This document shows positions 6,377 through 15,769 of a DNA stretch of 22,816 bases, one piece after another. The stretch spans positions 1-22,816 of the forward strand of contig USGC01000010.1 in assembly GCA_900554095.1 (NCBI GenBank), read 5' to 3'. Both the position numbers and the translations under genes were made by a program. Source of the stretch: an uncultured bacterium. Its GTDB lineage: Bacteria > Cyanobacteriota > Vampirovibrionia > Gastranaerophilales > Gastranaerophilaceae. Under the pieces are notes generated by a model. The model was not told the origin of the DNA, ran no database searches, and saw nothing but the letters and a program-made list of their open reading frames with translations. The first letter of the stretch is position 1. Each line of letters begins with the position of its first letter.

Positions 6377-7894
6377 TTATAAATCAACTTCACTTTCTTT
6401 TATAGGTGCCCCGACTACACGCTCAAGCTCAGCAGCATTAACATTGTAATCCAAAAGATTTGAATAATAATTCAACTGTGCATTCAAATAGGTATTTTCC
6501 GCGTCCTTAAATTCGATTGCGTTGCCAAGACCGACCTGATAACGTCTGAAGGCTTGATACTGTTGTTCTTTTGCTTGTTGAAGCGCAAGTTTTGAAACCT
6601 CAAGGCTGTCTTTTGAATTCATCAGACTTATAAACGCGCTTTTCACTTCAAGATAGACGTTTTGTTTTTGCATTTCATAGTCAGCGACGAATTTTTTATA
6701 AGTCGCCTTTGCTTCGTCTACCTGCTTTTTCAAAAGCATAAGGTTTACGCCGGAATAACTGAGCTGAACGCCGAATTGATAGCCATAATCCGTATTCATC
6801 TGCGGGCCGCCTCTGTCGTAAGACGCATTACCCTTAATATCTGGTGTAAAAGCTCTTCTTGCCGCTCTTAGGCCCATTTCAGCAGCATCCATTTTCTTTT
6901 TGGCTGATAAAAGCGCCGGACGTGAAGCTTCGGCGGTCTTTATAAGATTTGGAAAGTCTACATCGTAAGCTTTTGTATTAAGTTTATCTTTCAGAATAAC
7001 GTTCTCAAGTTCCGGAATACCAACAGCATTTGCAAGCTGTACACTCGCTAATTCAAGTGTGTTTTTTGCTTTAATAAGGTTAACTTTTGCATTACCGAGG
7101 TTGTATTCGGCTGTTGTAACGTCGATTTTCGCTTTTTTGCCAATGTGGTAATACGCCTTTGCCTGTTTAAGCTGCAACTCGTAGTCTCTGACAGTATCTT
7201 CGTATACAACCTTCTGAGCGTTAGCAAAAACCATGTTATAGTATGCTTCTTTTACATTGTAGATTACTTGTTCAATGCTTGTTTCAGCGTCGAATCGGGA
7301 AGATTCGTAAGTCCTTTTAGCCATATCAGCGCTTGCTTTGGTTTTGCCAAAGTCGAACAGAAGCATATTAGCAGAAAGCGTAGGTGTATAATACATTCCG
7401 TAACGTCTGTTCATCATGCCGGAAAACTGACTACCGCCGCTCATTGTCATAAGCATGTCGTTTCTTGAATAACTTACCCCCGCGCCCAATGTCGGAAAAT
7501 AATTTGACCAGGCCTGGCCGATTTGAGATTTGTAAATTTCGGCATTGCTTATAGCTGACATAATAGCCGGATGGTGAGTTATTGCAAGTTTGATACAGTC
7601 AACAAGCGTGACTTCGCCATTCATATCAGAGTACTCGATTTGGCTGTTAATGACAGGGAATTTTGTTTCATACATTCCTTCAGCTTCTTTAGAAGATTTA
7701 GCTTTAGACTTTGCATTTTCAGCCGATTTTTTCTTCTCGCGTTTAAGGTTAACCTTTTTGGTCTCAGGTTTGACAATTTCAACTTTTTCAGTATTTTTAG
7801 TTTTGTTCTCTGCCGTAATCTCTTTTGACATCACAGCGTTTGATGAAATCGTCAGGACTGAACATATTAAACATACATTTATAATCCTTTTCAT
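6377..7894 (-). CDS. TolC-family outer membrane efflux protein
   Basis: A 505-residue precursor. Residues 1-21 form a Sec signal peptide (KR, hydrophobic core, cleavage probably after SSNA; no lipobox). Residues 22-75 are a Lys/Glu-rich low-complexity linker not typical of TolC proteins. The rest holds two OEP repeats (PF02321): the first from GEVTLVDCIKLAITHHPAI (about 93) and the second from about 300 to the C-terminus, each with long heptad-rich helices and beta-strand segments. It forms the outer-membrane exit duct for the RND pump encoded immediately upstream. The start overlaps the pump stop as ATGA (7891-7894), so translation is coupled. It is the last gene of the MFP-RND-TolC operon. 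The exported substrate is unknown. Confidence 0.92.
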   Translation of the reverse strand: MKRIINVCLICSVLTISSNAVMSKEITAENKTKNTEKVEIVKPETKKVNLKREKKKSAENAKSKAKSSKEAEGMYETKFPVINSQIEYSDMNGEVTLVDCIKLAITHHPAIMSAISNAEIYKSQIGQAWSNYFPTLGAGVSYSRNDMLMTMSGGSQFSGMMNRRYGMYYTPTLSANMLLFDFGKTKASADMAKRTYESSRFDAETSIEQVIYNVKEAYYNMVFANAQKVVYEDTVRDYELQLKQAKAYYHIGKKAKIDVTTAEYNLGNAKVNLIKAKNTLELASVQLANAVGIPELENVILKDKLNTKAYDVDFPNLIKTAEASRPALLSAKKKMDAAEMGLRAARRAFTPDIKGNASYDRGGPQMNTDYGYQFGVQLSYSGVNLMLLKKQVDEAKATYKKFVADYEMQKQNVYLEVKSAFISLMNSKDSLEVSKLALQQAKEQQYQAFRRYQVGLGNAIEFKDAENTYLNAQLNYYSNLLDYNVNAAELERVVGAPIKESEVDL

Positions 7895-10800
7895 TTTTCT
7901 ATGAACTCCAAATCTTTTTCAGTAATTTCTTTTTTAGGGAATTTGTCAACAAATTCCTGAACAATAACATAGAATGCCGGAGTTAAAACGGCCCCTATTG
8001 TTGCCGCCGCAACCATACCACCAAATACGGTTGAGCCAACGGATATACGTGAATTTGCTCCGGCACCTGCCGCAAATAGCATTGGCAAAACGCCTATAAT
8101 GAATGCTAATTCCGTCATCATAATCGCTCTGAAACGAAGTTTCGCGGCTTTTATCGCTGCTTCTTTTACAGGAAGCCCATGTTTTTCATGTTCTTCTTTT
8201 GCGAATTCAACAATCAAAATAGACTGTTTTGCCGCAAGACCTATTAATGTAATCATACCAACTTGCGAATAAATATCAAATGACTGGTTAATCATCATTT
8301 GGAATATAAGTGCGCCTAACGCCGCAATTGGAGAAATCAAAAGCACCGCAACCGGAATCGTATAACTTTCATACAAGGCAACAAGGAACAAGTACACAAA
8401 CACAAGCGCCATTACAACAATAATCGTGGTCTGCCCTGAAGCTTCGCGTTCTTGCGCTGAAGTTCCCGACCAGTCAAACGTCATATCTGAAGGCAATACG
8501 CGTTTTGCAACCGCTTCCATCGCATTCATCGCATCGCCAGAACTTTTTCCTGAAGCCTGCTGCCCTTGGATTTGTATGGATTGATAAAGGTTATATCTTG
8601 TAATTGAAGCCGTACCAATTGTTTGGTGAAGTTTTACCAGCGAAAGAACCGGCACCATTACTCCGTTTGTATTCTTTACGTAAATTCCTGATAAATCTGC
8701 AGCTGTGTTTCTAAATTTACTTTCTGCCTGAATTTCTACCTTGAAAACCCTGTCATATTTGTTAAAGTCGTTTACGTAATATGTTCCAAGCATTGAAGAT
8801 AATGTTGAATAAAGTTCCTGTAAGTCTACGCTCTGTGCCAGGGCCTTTTCATAGTCTATCTCAAGAGTATATTGCGGGACGTTTGCCTGGAAAGTTGTAT
8901 AAACACTGGAAAGCGAAGGATCCTGGTTTGCGGCAGCTATAAGTGTATTCGCCCATTTTTCAAGTTCTTGGGCTGTGTATTCCCCGCGTGAAAGCATTTG
9001 GAATTCAAAACCGCCCATCATACTCATACCCATAATCGCCGGCGGTGAAAATACCGCTATTGAAGCCTCTTTTGTATTTGAAGCAATAGGTCTTATTTTA
9101 GAAAGAATTGCTGTATGGCTTAAGTCAGTCGGACGCCCCTGAAGTTTTCTTTTTACCCAATCTACAGGCCCTATTTTTCTTTCAGCATAGTCATCGAGCA
9201 TTATAATACCTGTAGCACTGTTTGAAGCACCAGTACCACCAAAAACCAAAGTCTTTTCTTCATCAACACCCTCAATATCTCTAATTTGTTCTATGAATCT
9301 TGATGAAACTTCGTCTGTTCTTGAAAGCGACGCCCCGTCAGGAAGAGTTATGCTTGCCAGCAACACCCCTTGATCCTCGTCCGGGATGAAGCCCGTTGAT
9401 ATTACCCTGAATGAAAGAAGAGTTAACGCAACCAGGCCTATGTATAATGTTATTGTAAGGTTTTTATCATAAACAAATTTATGTACAAATTCCATATAGA
9501 AATCTTCGACTTTCGTAAAGAATTTGTTAAAGTCCTTTACTATTACAGAAGTCTTTTGATTAATTCTATCTGCGATGTGTTTTATTCGTGAAAAACTATT
9601 AGATTTCAAGTCTTTTTGTTCATTCTTTTCCTGCCCGAGAAAGTGCGAGCACATTGCAGGAGAAAGAGAAAGGGCACAAACTGCTGATATAGCAATAGAA
9701 ACCGCAATACATACCGCAAACTGCTTATACATAACCCCTGTCATGCCGCCCATAAAGATAATCGGTACAAAAACCGCCATCAATACCATCGCCATAGCAA
9801 CAAGAGATGAACCGACTTCCTCCATTGTTAACTGTGTCGCAATAACGGCTGACTTTCCTTCCTCCAAATGTCGTTTAACATTTTCGATTACGACAATTGC
9901 GTCGTCAACAACAACGCCAACCGCAAGCACTAACGCAAATAATGACAAAAGATTTATACTCATGCCAAATGCCTTCAATGCTGCAAATGTACCGATTAAC
10001 GATACCGGAATTGTTACACAAGGCACAAGTGTCGCCATCCCGTCGCCTAAGAACAAAAATATGATTATTACAACTATCAAACCTGTAAGCAATATCGTGA
10101 ATTCAACTTCTTTCATTGATTCATGAATATATTCGGCATCATCTTTTACAACACGAATTTCTAACCCGTTATCAAGTCTTGAATTTAATTCAGCAACCTT
10201 TGCCCTAACGGCTTTTGAAAGGTTCAGAATATTGGCGTCCGACAACTGCGAAACCATAATCATAGCAGCAGGTTTACCGTTAATTTTACCTAAATTGGAA
10301 TATGATGCTGCACCTAATTCAACACGCGCAATGTCTTTAATCCTGACTTTGCTTCCGTCCATATTTTCAAATTCTTTCACATCTGCAAGTCGGCCTTTAG
10401 TTTTCAAAGTCAATTGCAGCGCTTGTTTGTTGTCGGTAGGCAATGCACCTAAAGACCCTGCTGTTACCTGAGTATTTTGGTTTATAATCGCCGTTTTAAC
10501 GTCAGTTGTGGAAATATTTAAACCCGCCATCTTCTGAGGGTCAAGCCATATTCTCATAGAATAGTCGCCTGCTCCGTATACGTCAATATCCGCAACACCT
10601 TCCACACGTTTTAACTCGTCTTTAATATATATAGAACCGTAGTTTGTCAAATCAAGCTGAGACCAATTGCCTGATTTTGGAAAAATATTCAAAATTAAAG
10701 CCCCTGAACCGGATGTTCTGCTTACAGCTGTTACACCTGTTCTTTGAACTTCTTCTGGTAATTGGGACTGAACCTGCTGGATTCTATTCTGAACATTCAT

Positions 10801-11133
10801 TAAGTTAATATTTTTGTCTGAACCGACTTTAAAATACATATTGAGCGAATATGATCCGTCATATGAGGTTGAAGTCATATATGAAAGATTTTCAACACCG
10901 TTCAATTTGTTTTCCAAAACCGTGGCTATTGAAGATTCAATAACTTCCGCATTTGCTCCAGTATATGATGCTGATACACGAATTTGCGGCGGAGTAACAT
11001 CCGGGTAGTTTTCTTGCTTTAAGGTCATCATTGAAACTAATCCCATAATTACGATACACACTGAAATTACCAGTGCAAACCGCGGTTTTCTTATAAAGAA
11101 AAAAAGTTTGTCTTTATCAAAAATCTTTTTCAT
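7891..11133 (-). CDS. RND multidrug efflux pump, AcrB/HAE1 family
   Basis: A 1080-residue inner-membrane proton antiporter of the hydrophobe/amphiphile efflux family. The pattern is TM1 (about 17-38), a large periplasmic loop, TM2-6, a second loop from about 585, and TM8-12. Proton-relay residues are present: D410-D411 in GVVVDDAIVVIENV (TM4) and K969 in IGLAAKQSILIVEFA (TM10), equivalent to AcrB D407/D408/K940. The N-terminus (RKPRFALVISVCIVIMGL, then QENYPDVTPPQIRVSASYTGA) and the helical RVEGVADIDVYGAGDYSMRIW segment are typical of HAE1 pumps. It would take drugs or amphiphiles from the periplasm or inner-membrane leaflet and pass them to the TolC duct. It starts 3 nt after the MFP stop and overlaps the TolC-like gene by 4 bp. 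Confidence 0.95.
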   Translation of the reverse strand: MKKIFDKDKLFFFIRKPRFALVISVCIVIMGLVSMMTLKQENYPDVTPPQIRVSASYTGANAEVIESSIATVLENKLNGVENLSYMTSTSYDGSYSLNMYFKVGSDKNINLMNVQNRIQQVQSQLPEEVQRTGVTAVSRTSGSGALILNIFPKSGNWSQLDLTNYGSIYIKDELKRVEGVADIDVYGAGDYSMRIWLDPQKMAGLNISTTDVKTAIINQNTQVTAGSLGALPTDNKQALQLTLKTKGRLADVKEFENMDGSKVRIKDIARVELGAASYSNLGKINGKPAAMIMVSQLSDANILNLSKAVRAKVAELNSRLDNGLEIRVVKDDAEYIHESMKEVEFTILLTGLIVVIIIFLFLGDGMATLVPCVTIPVSLIGTFAALKAFGMSINLLSLFALVLAVGVVVDDAIVVIENVKRHLEEGKSAVIATQLTMEEVGSSLVAMAMVLMAVFVPIIFMGGMTGVMYKQFAVCIAVSIAISAVCALSLSPAMCSHFLGQEKNEQKDLKSNSFSRIKHIADRINQKTSVIVKDFNKFFTKVEDFYMEFVHKFVYDKNLTITLYIGLVALTLLSFRVISTGFIPDEDQGVLLASITLPDGASLSRTDEVSSRFIEQIRDIEGVDEEKTLVFGGTGASNSATGIIMLDDYAERKIGPVDWVKRKLQGRPTDLSHTAILSKIRPIASNTKEASIAVFSPPAIMGMSMMGGFEFQMLSRGEYTAQELEKWANTLIAAANQDPSLSSVYTTFQANVPQYTLEIDYEKALAQSVDLQELYSTLSSMLGTYYVNDFNKYDRVFKVEIQAESKFRNTAADLSGIYVKNTNGVMVPVLSLVKLHQTIGTASITRYNLYQSIQIQGQQASGKSSGDAMNAMEAVAKRVLPSDMTFDWSGTSAQEREASGQTTIIVVMALVFVYLFLVALYESYTIPVAVLLISPIAALGALIFQMMINQSFDIYSQVGMITLIGLAAKQSILIVEFAKEEHEKHGLPVKEAAIKAAKLRFRAIMMTELAFIIGVLPMLFAAGAGANSRISVGSTVFGGMVAAATIGAVLTPAFYVIVQEFVDKFPKKEITEKDLEFIEK

Positions 11134-11136
11134 ATT

Positions 11137-12306
11137 TTACTTACCTGCATTTAAATTTTTAATATACTCTTCATTGTCAATAATTTTCAAACTCTGGCCG
11201 TCAGCGTTGATATTTTGAATACCGGCAACAACCACAACGTCATCAGCTTCAAGACCGCTTTCGACAACCCAATTATTGTTAATGTTATCGGAGACTTCAA
11301 TATCTTTGCGGACTGCTTTGTTATCTTTTACTGTCCAAACGTAATACCCGCTCATCGCATCGCCTTTTGTGCTGGCTTGGGGCACTGTCATGTATGCAAC
11401 TTTTTTTGGCGCAATAAGTTTAACTTTCATGTAATCCCCCGGAACAAGCCAGCCTTTTGTGTTGTCAAAAACTGCACGCAAAGCAATTGAGCCTGAGTTT
11501 TTGTCAATTTGGTTGTCAACAAAGTCGATTTTACCTATTTTGTCGTACCAGTGTCCATCTGCAAACTGGACTTTTACTTGAACATCTTTTAACTCTTTTT
11601 CACTTGCTCTCAAAAGGTTAATAAAGTCTGAGCTTTTTAAGCTGAAGGCAACATAAACAGGATTAGTACTTGAAATATTTACAAGAGAACCAGACGTTGC
11701 AGTAACGTAATTACCTTCTGTAATGTTAACTTTTCCGATACGGCCGTCAATTGGAGATTTAATATTTGTATAACTCAAGTTAACCCTTGCAAGTTCTAAC
11801 TGCTGGCGTGCAGCATCTAACAAGGCTTTGTTCTGGTTGCGTGCAGCAAGGCTTGAATCCACATCGGAACGGCTTATCAAATCTTCTTTTACAAGCGCAT
11901 TTGCTCTATCCAATTCTTGTTGAGCGTTTTTCAAAAGTGCGCTGTACTGGTTTACAGTGGCTACAGAATTATTTACTTGAATTTGGTATTCTCTTGGGTC
12001 GATTTGAAAAATAGTTTGGCCTTTTTTTACAAAATCGCCTTCTTTAAAGAATTTCTTAATAAGAAATCCCGGAACCCTTGCAATTACATCAACTGAATAC
12101 TTGGCTTCAACACGCCCTGTTTCTTCGGCTGAAATAAAAATTTCTTCATGTCCGGGGTTGTCAACAACGACTTCTTTTGGCGTCATCATGGCACGTTTTT
12201 GGATTACCCCCATAATCTGCCCGGAAACCTTATTATATATAATCGGCACAATAATTACAAGCAAAATAATTATTGCGGCTTTTTTTCGTGTAATATTTAT
12301 TTTCAT
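11137..12306 (-). CDS. Periplasmic adaptor (membrane fusion protein) of RND pump
   Basis: A 389-residue AcrA/MexA-type adaptor. An N-terminal membrane anchor (about residues 9-25, AAIIILLVIIVPIIY) without a lipobox is followed by a lipoyl half-motif (VIARVPGFLIKKFFKEGDFVKKGQ), an alpha-hairpin of about 60 residues (107-165) with heptad Leu/Ala, the second lipoyl half (LSYTNIKSPIDGRIG), a beta-barrel and a membrane-proximal domain. It links the inner-membrane pump to the outer-membrane TolC partner. Good SD-like purines (GGAGAGGG) precede the ATG. It is the first gene of the three-gene efflux operon and has a consensus-like promoter 42 nt upstream. No transcriptional regulator is adjacent. Confidence 0.93.
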   Translation of the reverse strand: MKINITRKKAAIIILLVIIVPIIYNKVSGQIMGVIQKRAMMTPKEVVVDNPGHEEIFISAEETGRVEAKYSVDVIARVPGFLIKKFFKEGDFVKKGQTIFQIDPREYQIQVNNSVATVNQYSALLKNAQQELDRANALVKEDLISRSDVDSSLAARNQNKALLDAARQQLELARVNLSYTNIKSPIDGRIGKVNITEGNYVTATSGSLVNISSTNPVYVAFSLKSSDFINLLRASEKELKDVQVKVQFADGHWYDKIGKIDFVDNQIDKNSGSIALRAVFDNTKGWLVPGDYMKVKLIAPKKVAYMTVPQASTKGDAMSGYYVWTVKDNKAVRKDIEVSDNINNNWVVESGLEADDVVVVAGIQNINADGQSLKIIDNEEYIKNLNAGK

Positions 12307-12347
12307 TAGACCCTCTCCAGCTTATAAATAACTCTTCTAATAAATTT

Positions 12348-12376
12348 ATACTAAAGCTTTTTTTTCTTCATGTCAA
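12348..12376 (-). promoter_or_regulatory. Promoter of the RND efflux operon
   Basis: On the minus strand a perfect TTGACA (12376-12371), a 17-nt spacer and TAGTAT (12353-12348) are followed by a leader of about 35 nt to the adaptor ATG. An AT-rich inverted repeat (TATAAAT / ATTTATA, 12323-12350) covers the -10 and early leader and might be an operator, but this is weak. The remaining stretch to 12523 is AT-rich and holds only the poorly defined promoter of the glf gene. Confidence 0.65.
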
Positions 12377-12523
12377 TAAAGCATCCATACTACTCAATAT
12401 AATAAAAATCTATTAAGTTTTTTTTATTTATACGGATATATACAGTCGTAGAATATTATTTATTTTCATTTGTTTTATTGTTTGAGTATAAGTTTTAAAG
12501 GTACCCACACCAAGGATAAAGCT

Positions 12524-13654
12524 ATGTTTAATGATATAAATCTTGTTGCAGGCGCAGGAATATCAGGTGCTGTAATCGCTAGAAAAATTGTAGATACACT
12601 TGATGAAAAAGTTTTGGTTATAGATAAAAAAGATCATATTGCCGGTAACTGCTTTGATTACAAAGATAAAAACGGTATTACGCTCCATCGATATGGATCA
12701 CACATATTTCATACAAATAATGAAGATGTATGGACATTTTTAAATAAATTTTGCACATTCAATACTTATATGCATAGAGTTTATGCCGTTATTGACGGGA
12801 ATATATCTACTATTCCTTTCAATTTTAATACTCTTTATGATATTTTTCCTAAATCTTTAGCGCAAAATCTCGAATTTAAACTGTTACAAACTTTTGAATA
12901 TAATTCCAAAGTTCCCATTCTTGAGTTTAAAAAAACAAATGATAAAGATTTAAACTTTTTAGCAGATTATATTTATAAAAAAGTTTTTTTAAATTATACA
13001 TTAAAACAGTGGGGAGCTTCACCAAATGAAATTGACAGTGCTGTAACCGCAAGAGTTCCTGTTTTAATAAGCAAAGACAGCCGATATTTTCAAGACAAGT
13101 ATCAAGGTATCCCAAAAGATGGATATTCAAAATTGATTGAAAATATTTTAAACCATCCAAATATTGAAGTAAAATTAAAAACAGATTTCAAAGATATTAG
13201 AAATTATGATTTTAAAAGAATTTTTTACACCGGTTCGGTAGATGAATTTTTTGACTGCAAATTTGGTATGCTTTCTTACAGAAGTGTCTCTTTTAAGTTT
13301 GAAGAATATGACATGCCTTACTACCAGGAAAACAGTGTGATTAATTATCCTGATAATTATGACTTTACAAGAATACACGAATACAAATATTATTTAAATG
13401 AAAATTCAAAAAAAACTGTTATCGCCAAAGAATTTTCCCAGGAATTTGTTCCTGGTGTAAATGACAGATATTATCCAATTAACAACAATGCAAATACAGA
13501 TCTTTACAATAAATATAAACATGCAGCAAAAAATTTGAAAAATGTTTGGTTTTTGGGAAGACTCGGTGATTACAAATATTATGATATGGACAAAGCCGTC
13601 GCAAGAGCTTTGGAATGTTTTAATGAAGTTAGTGAGAATATAATCAAAGTTTAG
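12524..13654 (+). CDS. glf: UDP-galactopyranose mutase
   Basis: A 376-residue flavoenzyme converting UDP-galactopyranose to UDP-galactofuranose, the donor for Galf-containing surface glycans. Family marks are the FAD-binding VAGAGISGAVIARKI (Rossmann, G10-x-G12-x-x-G15), the acidic strand end VLVIDKKDHIAGNCFDY, RYGSHIFHTNNEDVW, ARVPVLISKDSRYFQD and the C-terminal FLGRLGDYKYYDMDKAVARAL that binds flavin and substrate. An in-frame TTG at 12470 is not used: AAGGA at 12512-12516 points to ATG 12524, and the shorter form begins in family register. It is followed after 8 nt by a GT2 gene. Base composition is visibly more AT-rich than flanking genes (some 60-nt lines fall below 20% GC), hinting at a distinct or transferred glycan module. 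Confidence 0.93.
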   Translation: MFNDINLVAGAGISGAVIARKIVDTLDEKVLVIDKKDHIAGNCFDYKDKNGITLHRYGSHIFHTNNEDVWTFLNKFCTFNTYMHRVYAVIDGNISTIPFNFNTLYDIFPKSLAQNLEFKLLQTFEYNSKVPILEFKKTNDKDLNFLADYIYKKVFLNYTLKQWGASPNEIDSAVTARVPVLISKDSRYFQDKYQGIPKDGYSKLIENILNHPNIEVKLKTDFKDIRNYDFKRIFYTGSVDEFFDCKFGMLSYRSVSFKFEEYDMPYYQENSVINYPDNYDFTRIHEYKYYLNENSKKTVIAKEFSQEFVPGVNDRYYPINNNANTDLYNKYKHAAKNLKNVWFLGRLGDYKYYDMDKAVARALECFNEVSENIIKV

Positions 13655-13662
13655 GAGGAATA

Positions 13663-14667
13663 ATGGACTATAAAATTTCAGTAATAGTACCTGTTTATAA
13701 TGTTGAAAATTATCTTTCACAGTGTATGGAAAGTATTATTAACCAGACTTTAAAAGATATTGAAATAATTTGTATAAATGACGGCTCAACTGATTTATCA
13801 AAAGAGATTCTTGAAAAATTTCAAAAAGAAGATAAAAGAATAATACTTGTCAGCAAAAGCAATGGAGGTTACGGTTCTGCCTGCAACACGGGGCTTAGTC
13901 TTGCAAGAGGTGAATACATCAGCATTGTCGAACCTGACGATTATATTGATAAAAATATGCTCAAAGATTTATATAACCTCGCAAAGAAAAATAATACTGA
14001 TATAGTTAAATCTGCCTTTTATGAATACAAAGATGACATTAACACCGTTTCAAAAATCAACTGGAGCAAAGAGTATAAAATGCCTCAAGGAGTATTTAAA
14101 ATTAATGACTGCACTCAGCTTGTATATTTTCATCCAAGTATTTGGTCTTGTATTTACAAAAAAGCTTTTCTCGACAAAAATAATATCAGGTTTGTTGAAG
14201 CCAAAGGTGCCGGCTGGGCTGATAATCCGTTTCAAGTAGAGACGTTATGTCTTGCAAAAAGGATTTTTTACACTGATAACGCGTATTATTATTACAGGCT
14301 TACAAACCCAGCTTCATCCAGCAACATAGTTAACATAAAAAATCCATTTGACAGAAGTGATGAAATTCATGAATTTCTGAATAAAAATAAAATAAGTGAT
14401 AATAATTTTTATGCGCACTTATATAAAAGGGAAATCTCTTACATTGATATAATTTTGGGAGGAATAACCCCGGAATTATTCGATTTTGCCAGTGAAAAAA
14501 TTAACCGAATGGTAAAAAGAATGAATAAAGACATTTTGTATAAAAGCAATTTCGTAAATGAATATGAAAAATCAGTTTATGAAAGCTGTCTGAGCAAAAC
14601 AGGTATTTCAAAATTGATGAAAAGCATTCAAGAACAAAAAAGAAACGCTGTGATTGTCAATGCGTAA
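13663..14667 (+). CDS. GT2-family glycosyltransferase
   Basis: A 334-residue GT-A fold glycosyltransferase. The N-terminal domain shows ISVIVPVYNVENYLSQCMES, CINDGSTD (D40), a SNGGYGSACNTGL segment and the metal/nucleotide-sugar motif IVEPDDYID (D92-D93). The C-terminal part (about 220-334) is helical and basic. No membrane helices are seen, so it probably works at the cytoplasmic face. Coupling to the UDP-galactopyranose mutase gene suggests a role in a Galf-containing polysaccharide, but donor and acceptor cannot be read from the sequence. The start is decided by AGGAGG (13653-13658), 4 nt before ATG and overlapping the upstream TAG. Composition is as AT-rich as glf. No hairpin terminator follows, only a T8 run at about 14695. 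Confidence 0.9.
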   Translation: MDYKISVIVPVYNVENYLSQCMESIINQTLKDIEIICINDGSTDLSKEILEKFQKEDKRIILVSKSNGGYGSACNTGLSLARGEYISIVEPDDYIDKNMLKDLYNLAKKNNTDIVKSAFYEYKDDINTVSKINWSKEYKMPQGVFKINDCTQLVYFHPSIWSCIYKKAFLDKNNIRFVEAKGAGWADNPFQVETLCLAKRIFYTDNAYYYYRLTNPASSSNIVNIKNPFDRSDEIHEFLNKNKISDNNFYAHLYKREISYIDIILGGITPELFDFASEKINRMVKRMNKDILYKSNFVNEYEKSVYESCLSKTGISKLMKSIQEQKRNAVIVNA

Positions 14668-14712
14668 GACAAGATTGATTTTAGGCGGAGAGGATTTTTT
14701 TTGTAAAAGAAA

Positions 14713-15459
14713 TTAAAATATGAAGTTATCACCGCAGCAAACTTCTTTAACTTGAATATATTTAGAAAGTTCAACTTTTGAAGCTAAATCACAACAATGA
14801 CAGGGATAAATAATATTAATACCATTTGCTTTTAAATCTTTAGCAAGTACGGATAAATCGGCTTTAGATATATTTAATAGATGCATACCACCCAAAATAG
14901 TATGTACTTTGTTATAACCTGTAACTTTGAGAGCATAATTTACAATATTAATTATACCGCTATGCGAACATCCAACTATAATAACTAAACCTTTTGAAGA
15001 TTTATAAACTAACGCAGTATCGTCTATATCTGAAGAAGAATTATTTTCAATTTCTCCTAAATAACATAAATTTTCAGTTATCCAATACACACCTTTTTCT
15101 AATTTAAGATTAAATTTCTTTTTTAACTGTTCTTGAGAAATCGGACATCCATATTCCAAACCGTCAAAATCAATTTTTTTATCAAAAATATTAGGGTGTG
15201 CAATTAAATTAGAATTCAAGTTTTCAGATAAATAAACCAAGCCGCCAGTATGGTCGTTATGCCCATGGGAAATAACTATATCACTAATTGAATTTAAATC
15301 AATATTAAGTTTTTTGGAATTTTTAATAAATACATCCGAATAACCGCTATCAAATAAAATTTTTCTTCCCTCAAGCTCTAAATATAAAGATAGCGCAGGT
15401 TCAGCTAAAAGATAATTATCAATTCTGGAATTATTATCAACTAAAATTACAATTTTCAT
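14713..15459 (-). CDS. Metallo-beta-lactamase-fold hydrolase, DHPPP-synthase-like subgroup
   Basis: A 248-residue MBL-fold protein. The metal-binding signature HGHNDHTGG (H65, H67, D69, H70) is followed by GCSHSGIINIVNYAL, GGMHLL and a C-terminal PCHCCD segment. The start VILVDNN and LAEPALSLYLELEGRKILFDSGYS matches the group often named 7,8-dihydropterin-6-yl-methyl-4-(beta-D-ribofuranosyl)aminobenzene 5'-phosphate synthase-like, known from methanogens and many anaerobes. In bacteria the substrate is unproven, so only 'MBL hydrolase' is safe. There is no SD: the ATG lies exactly 6 nt after TATAAT (15471-15466), predicting a leaderless transcript. It is convergent with the glycosyltransferase gene. 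Confidence 0.87.
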   Translation of the reverse strand: MKIVILVDNNSRIDNYLLAEPALSLYLELEGRKILFDSGYSDVFIKNSKKLNIDLNSISDIVISHGHNDHTGGLVYLSENLNSNLIAHPNIFDKKIDFDGLEYGCPISQEQLKKKFNLKLEKGVYWITENLCYLGEIENNSSSDIDDTALVYKSSKGLVIIVGCSHSGIINIVNYALKVTGYNKVHTILGGMHLLNISKADLSVLAKDLKANGINIIYPCHCCDLASKVELSKYIQVKEVCCGDNFIF

Positions 15460-15465
15460 ATATAT

Positions 15466-15471
15466 ATTATA
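15466..15471 (-). promoter_or_regulatory. -10 element of the MBL-fold gene (leaderless arrangement)
   Basis: A consensus TATAAT on the minus strand is followed by ATATAT and the ATG at 15459. No convincing -35 was found at 16-18 nt. The stretch 15472-15540 holds nothing else that I recognise. Confidence 0.5.
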
Positions 15472-15540
15472 TAAGAAATAAAAGGATGGGACTAAACTGT
15501 AATATTTTGATTTACTCTTGAGACGATGTTATGTTTCATA

Positions 15541-15580
15541 CAAAAAATTAGAGGAGATTTGTATCCTAACTCCTCTAATT

Positions 15581-15581
<1 letters not shown>
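15541..15581 (-). terminator. Rho-independent terminator of the tRNA-Arg transcript
   Basis: A perfect 12-bp inverted repeat AAATTAGAGGAG / CTCCTCTAATTT with a 13-nt loop is followed on the minus strand by TTTTTT-G. The stem begins at the discriminator base of the tRNA. Confidence 0.85.
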
Positions 15582-15654
<73 letters not shown>

Positions 15655-15720
15655 TTGGATCCAGAGGGTCTAAACAGACGTTTGGTTTTGTGGGGTATCC
15701 GTATATTCCCTCCGAAATTT

Positions 15721-15748
15721 ATCTTATCATAAAAATTTTTGATTGCAA
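15721..15748 (-). promoter_or_regulatory. Probable promoter of tRNA-Arg
   Basis: On the minus strand TTGCAA (15748-15743), a 16-nt spacer and TAAGAT (15726-15721) preceded by TG (extended -10) lie about 60 nt upstream of the mature tRNA 5' end. Confidence 0.4.
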
Positions 15749-15769
15749 TAATTTATTTTTTACCAATTT

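Noticed and set aside
9575..10126. Plus-strand ORF of 183 codons inside the RND pump gene
   Set aside because: Shadow of the pump coding strand: Thr/Ile/Asn-rich composition, no SD, no family features.
12470..12523. TTG-initiated N-terminal extension of UDP-galactopyranose mutase
   Set aside because: Eighteen extra residues before the flavin-binding motif do not fit the family, and AAGGA points to ATG 12524.
14668..14712. T8 run after the glycosyltransferase gene as a terminator
   Set aside because: No complementary stem precedes the T-run (GGCGGAGAGGA has no partner), so a factor-independent terminator is not supported.
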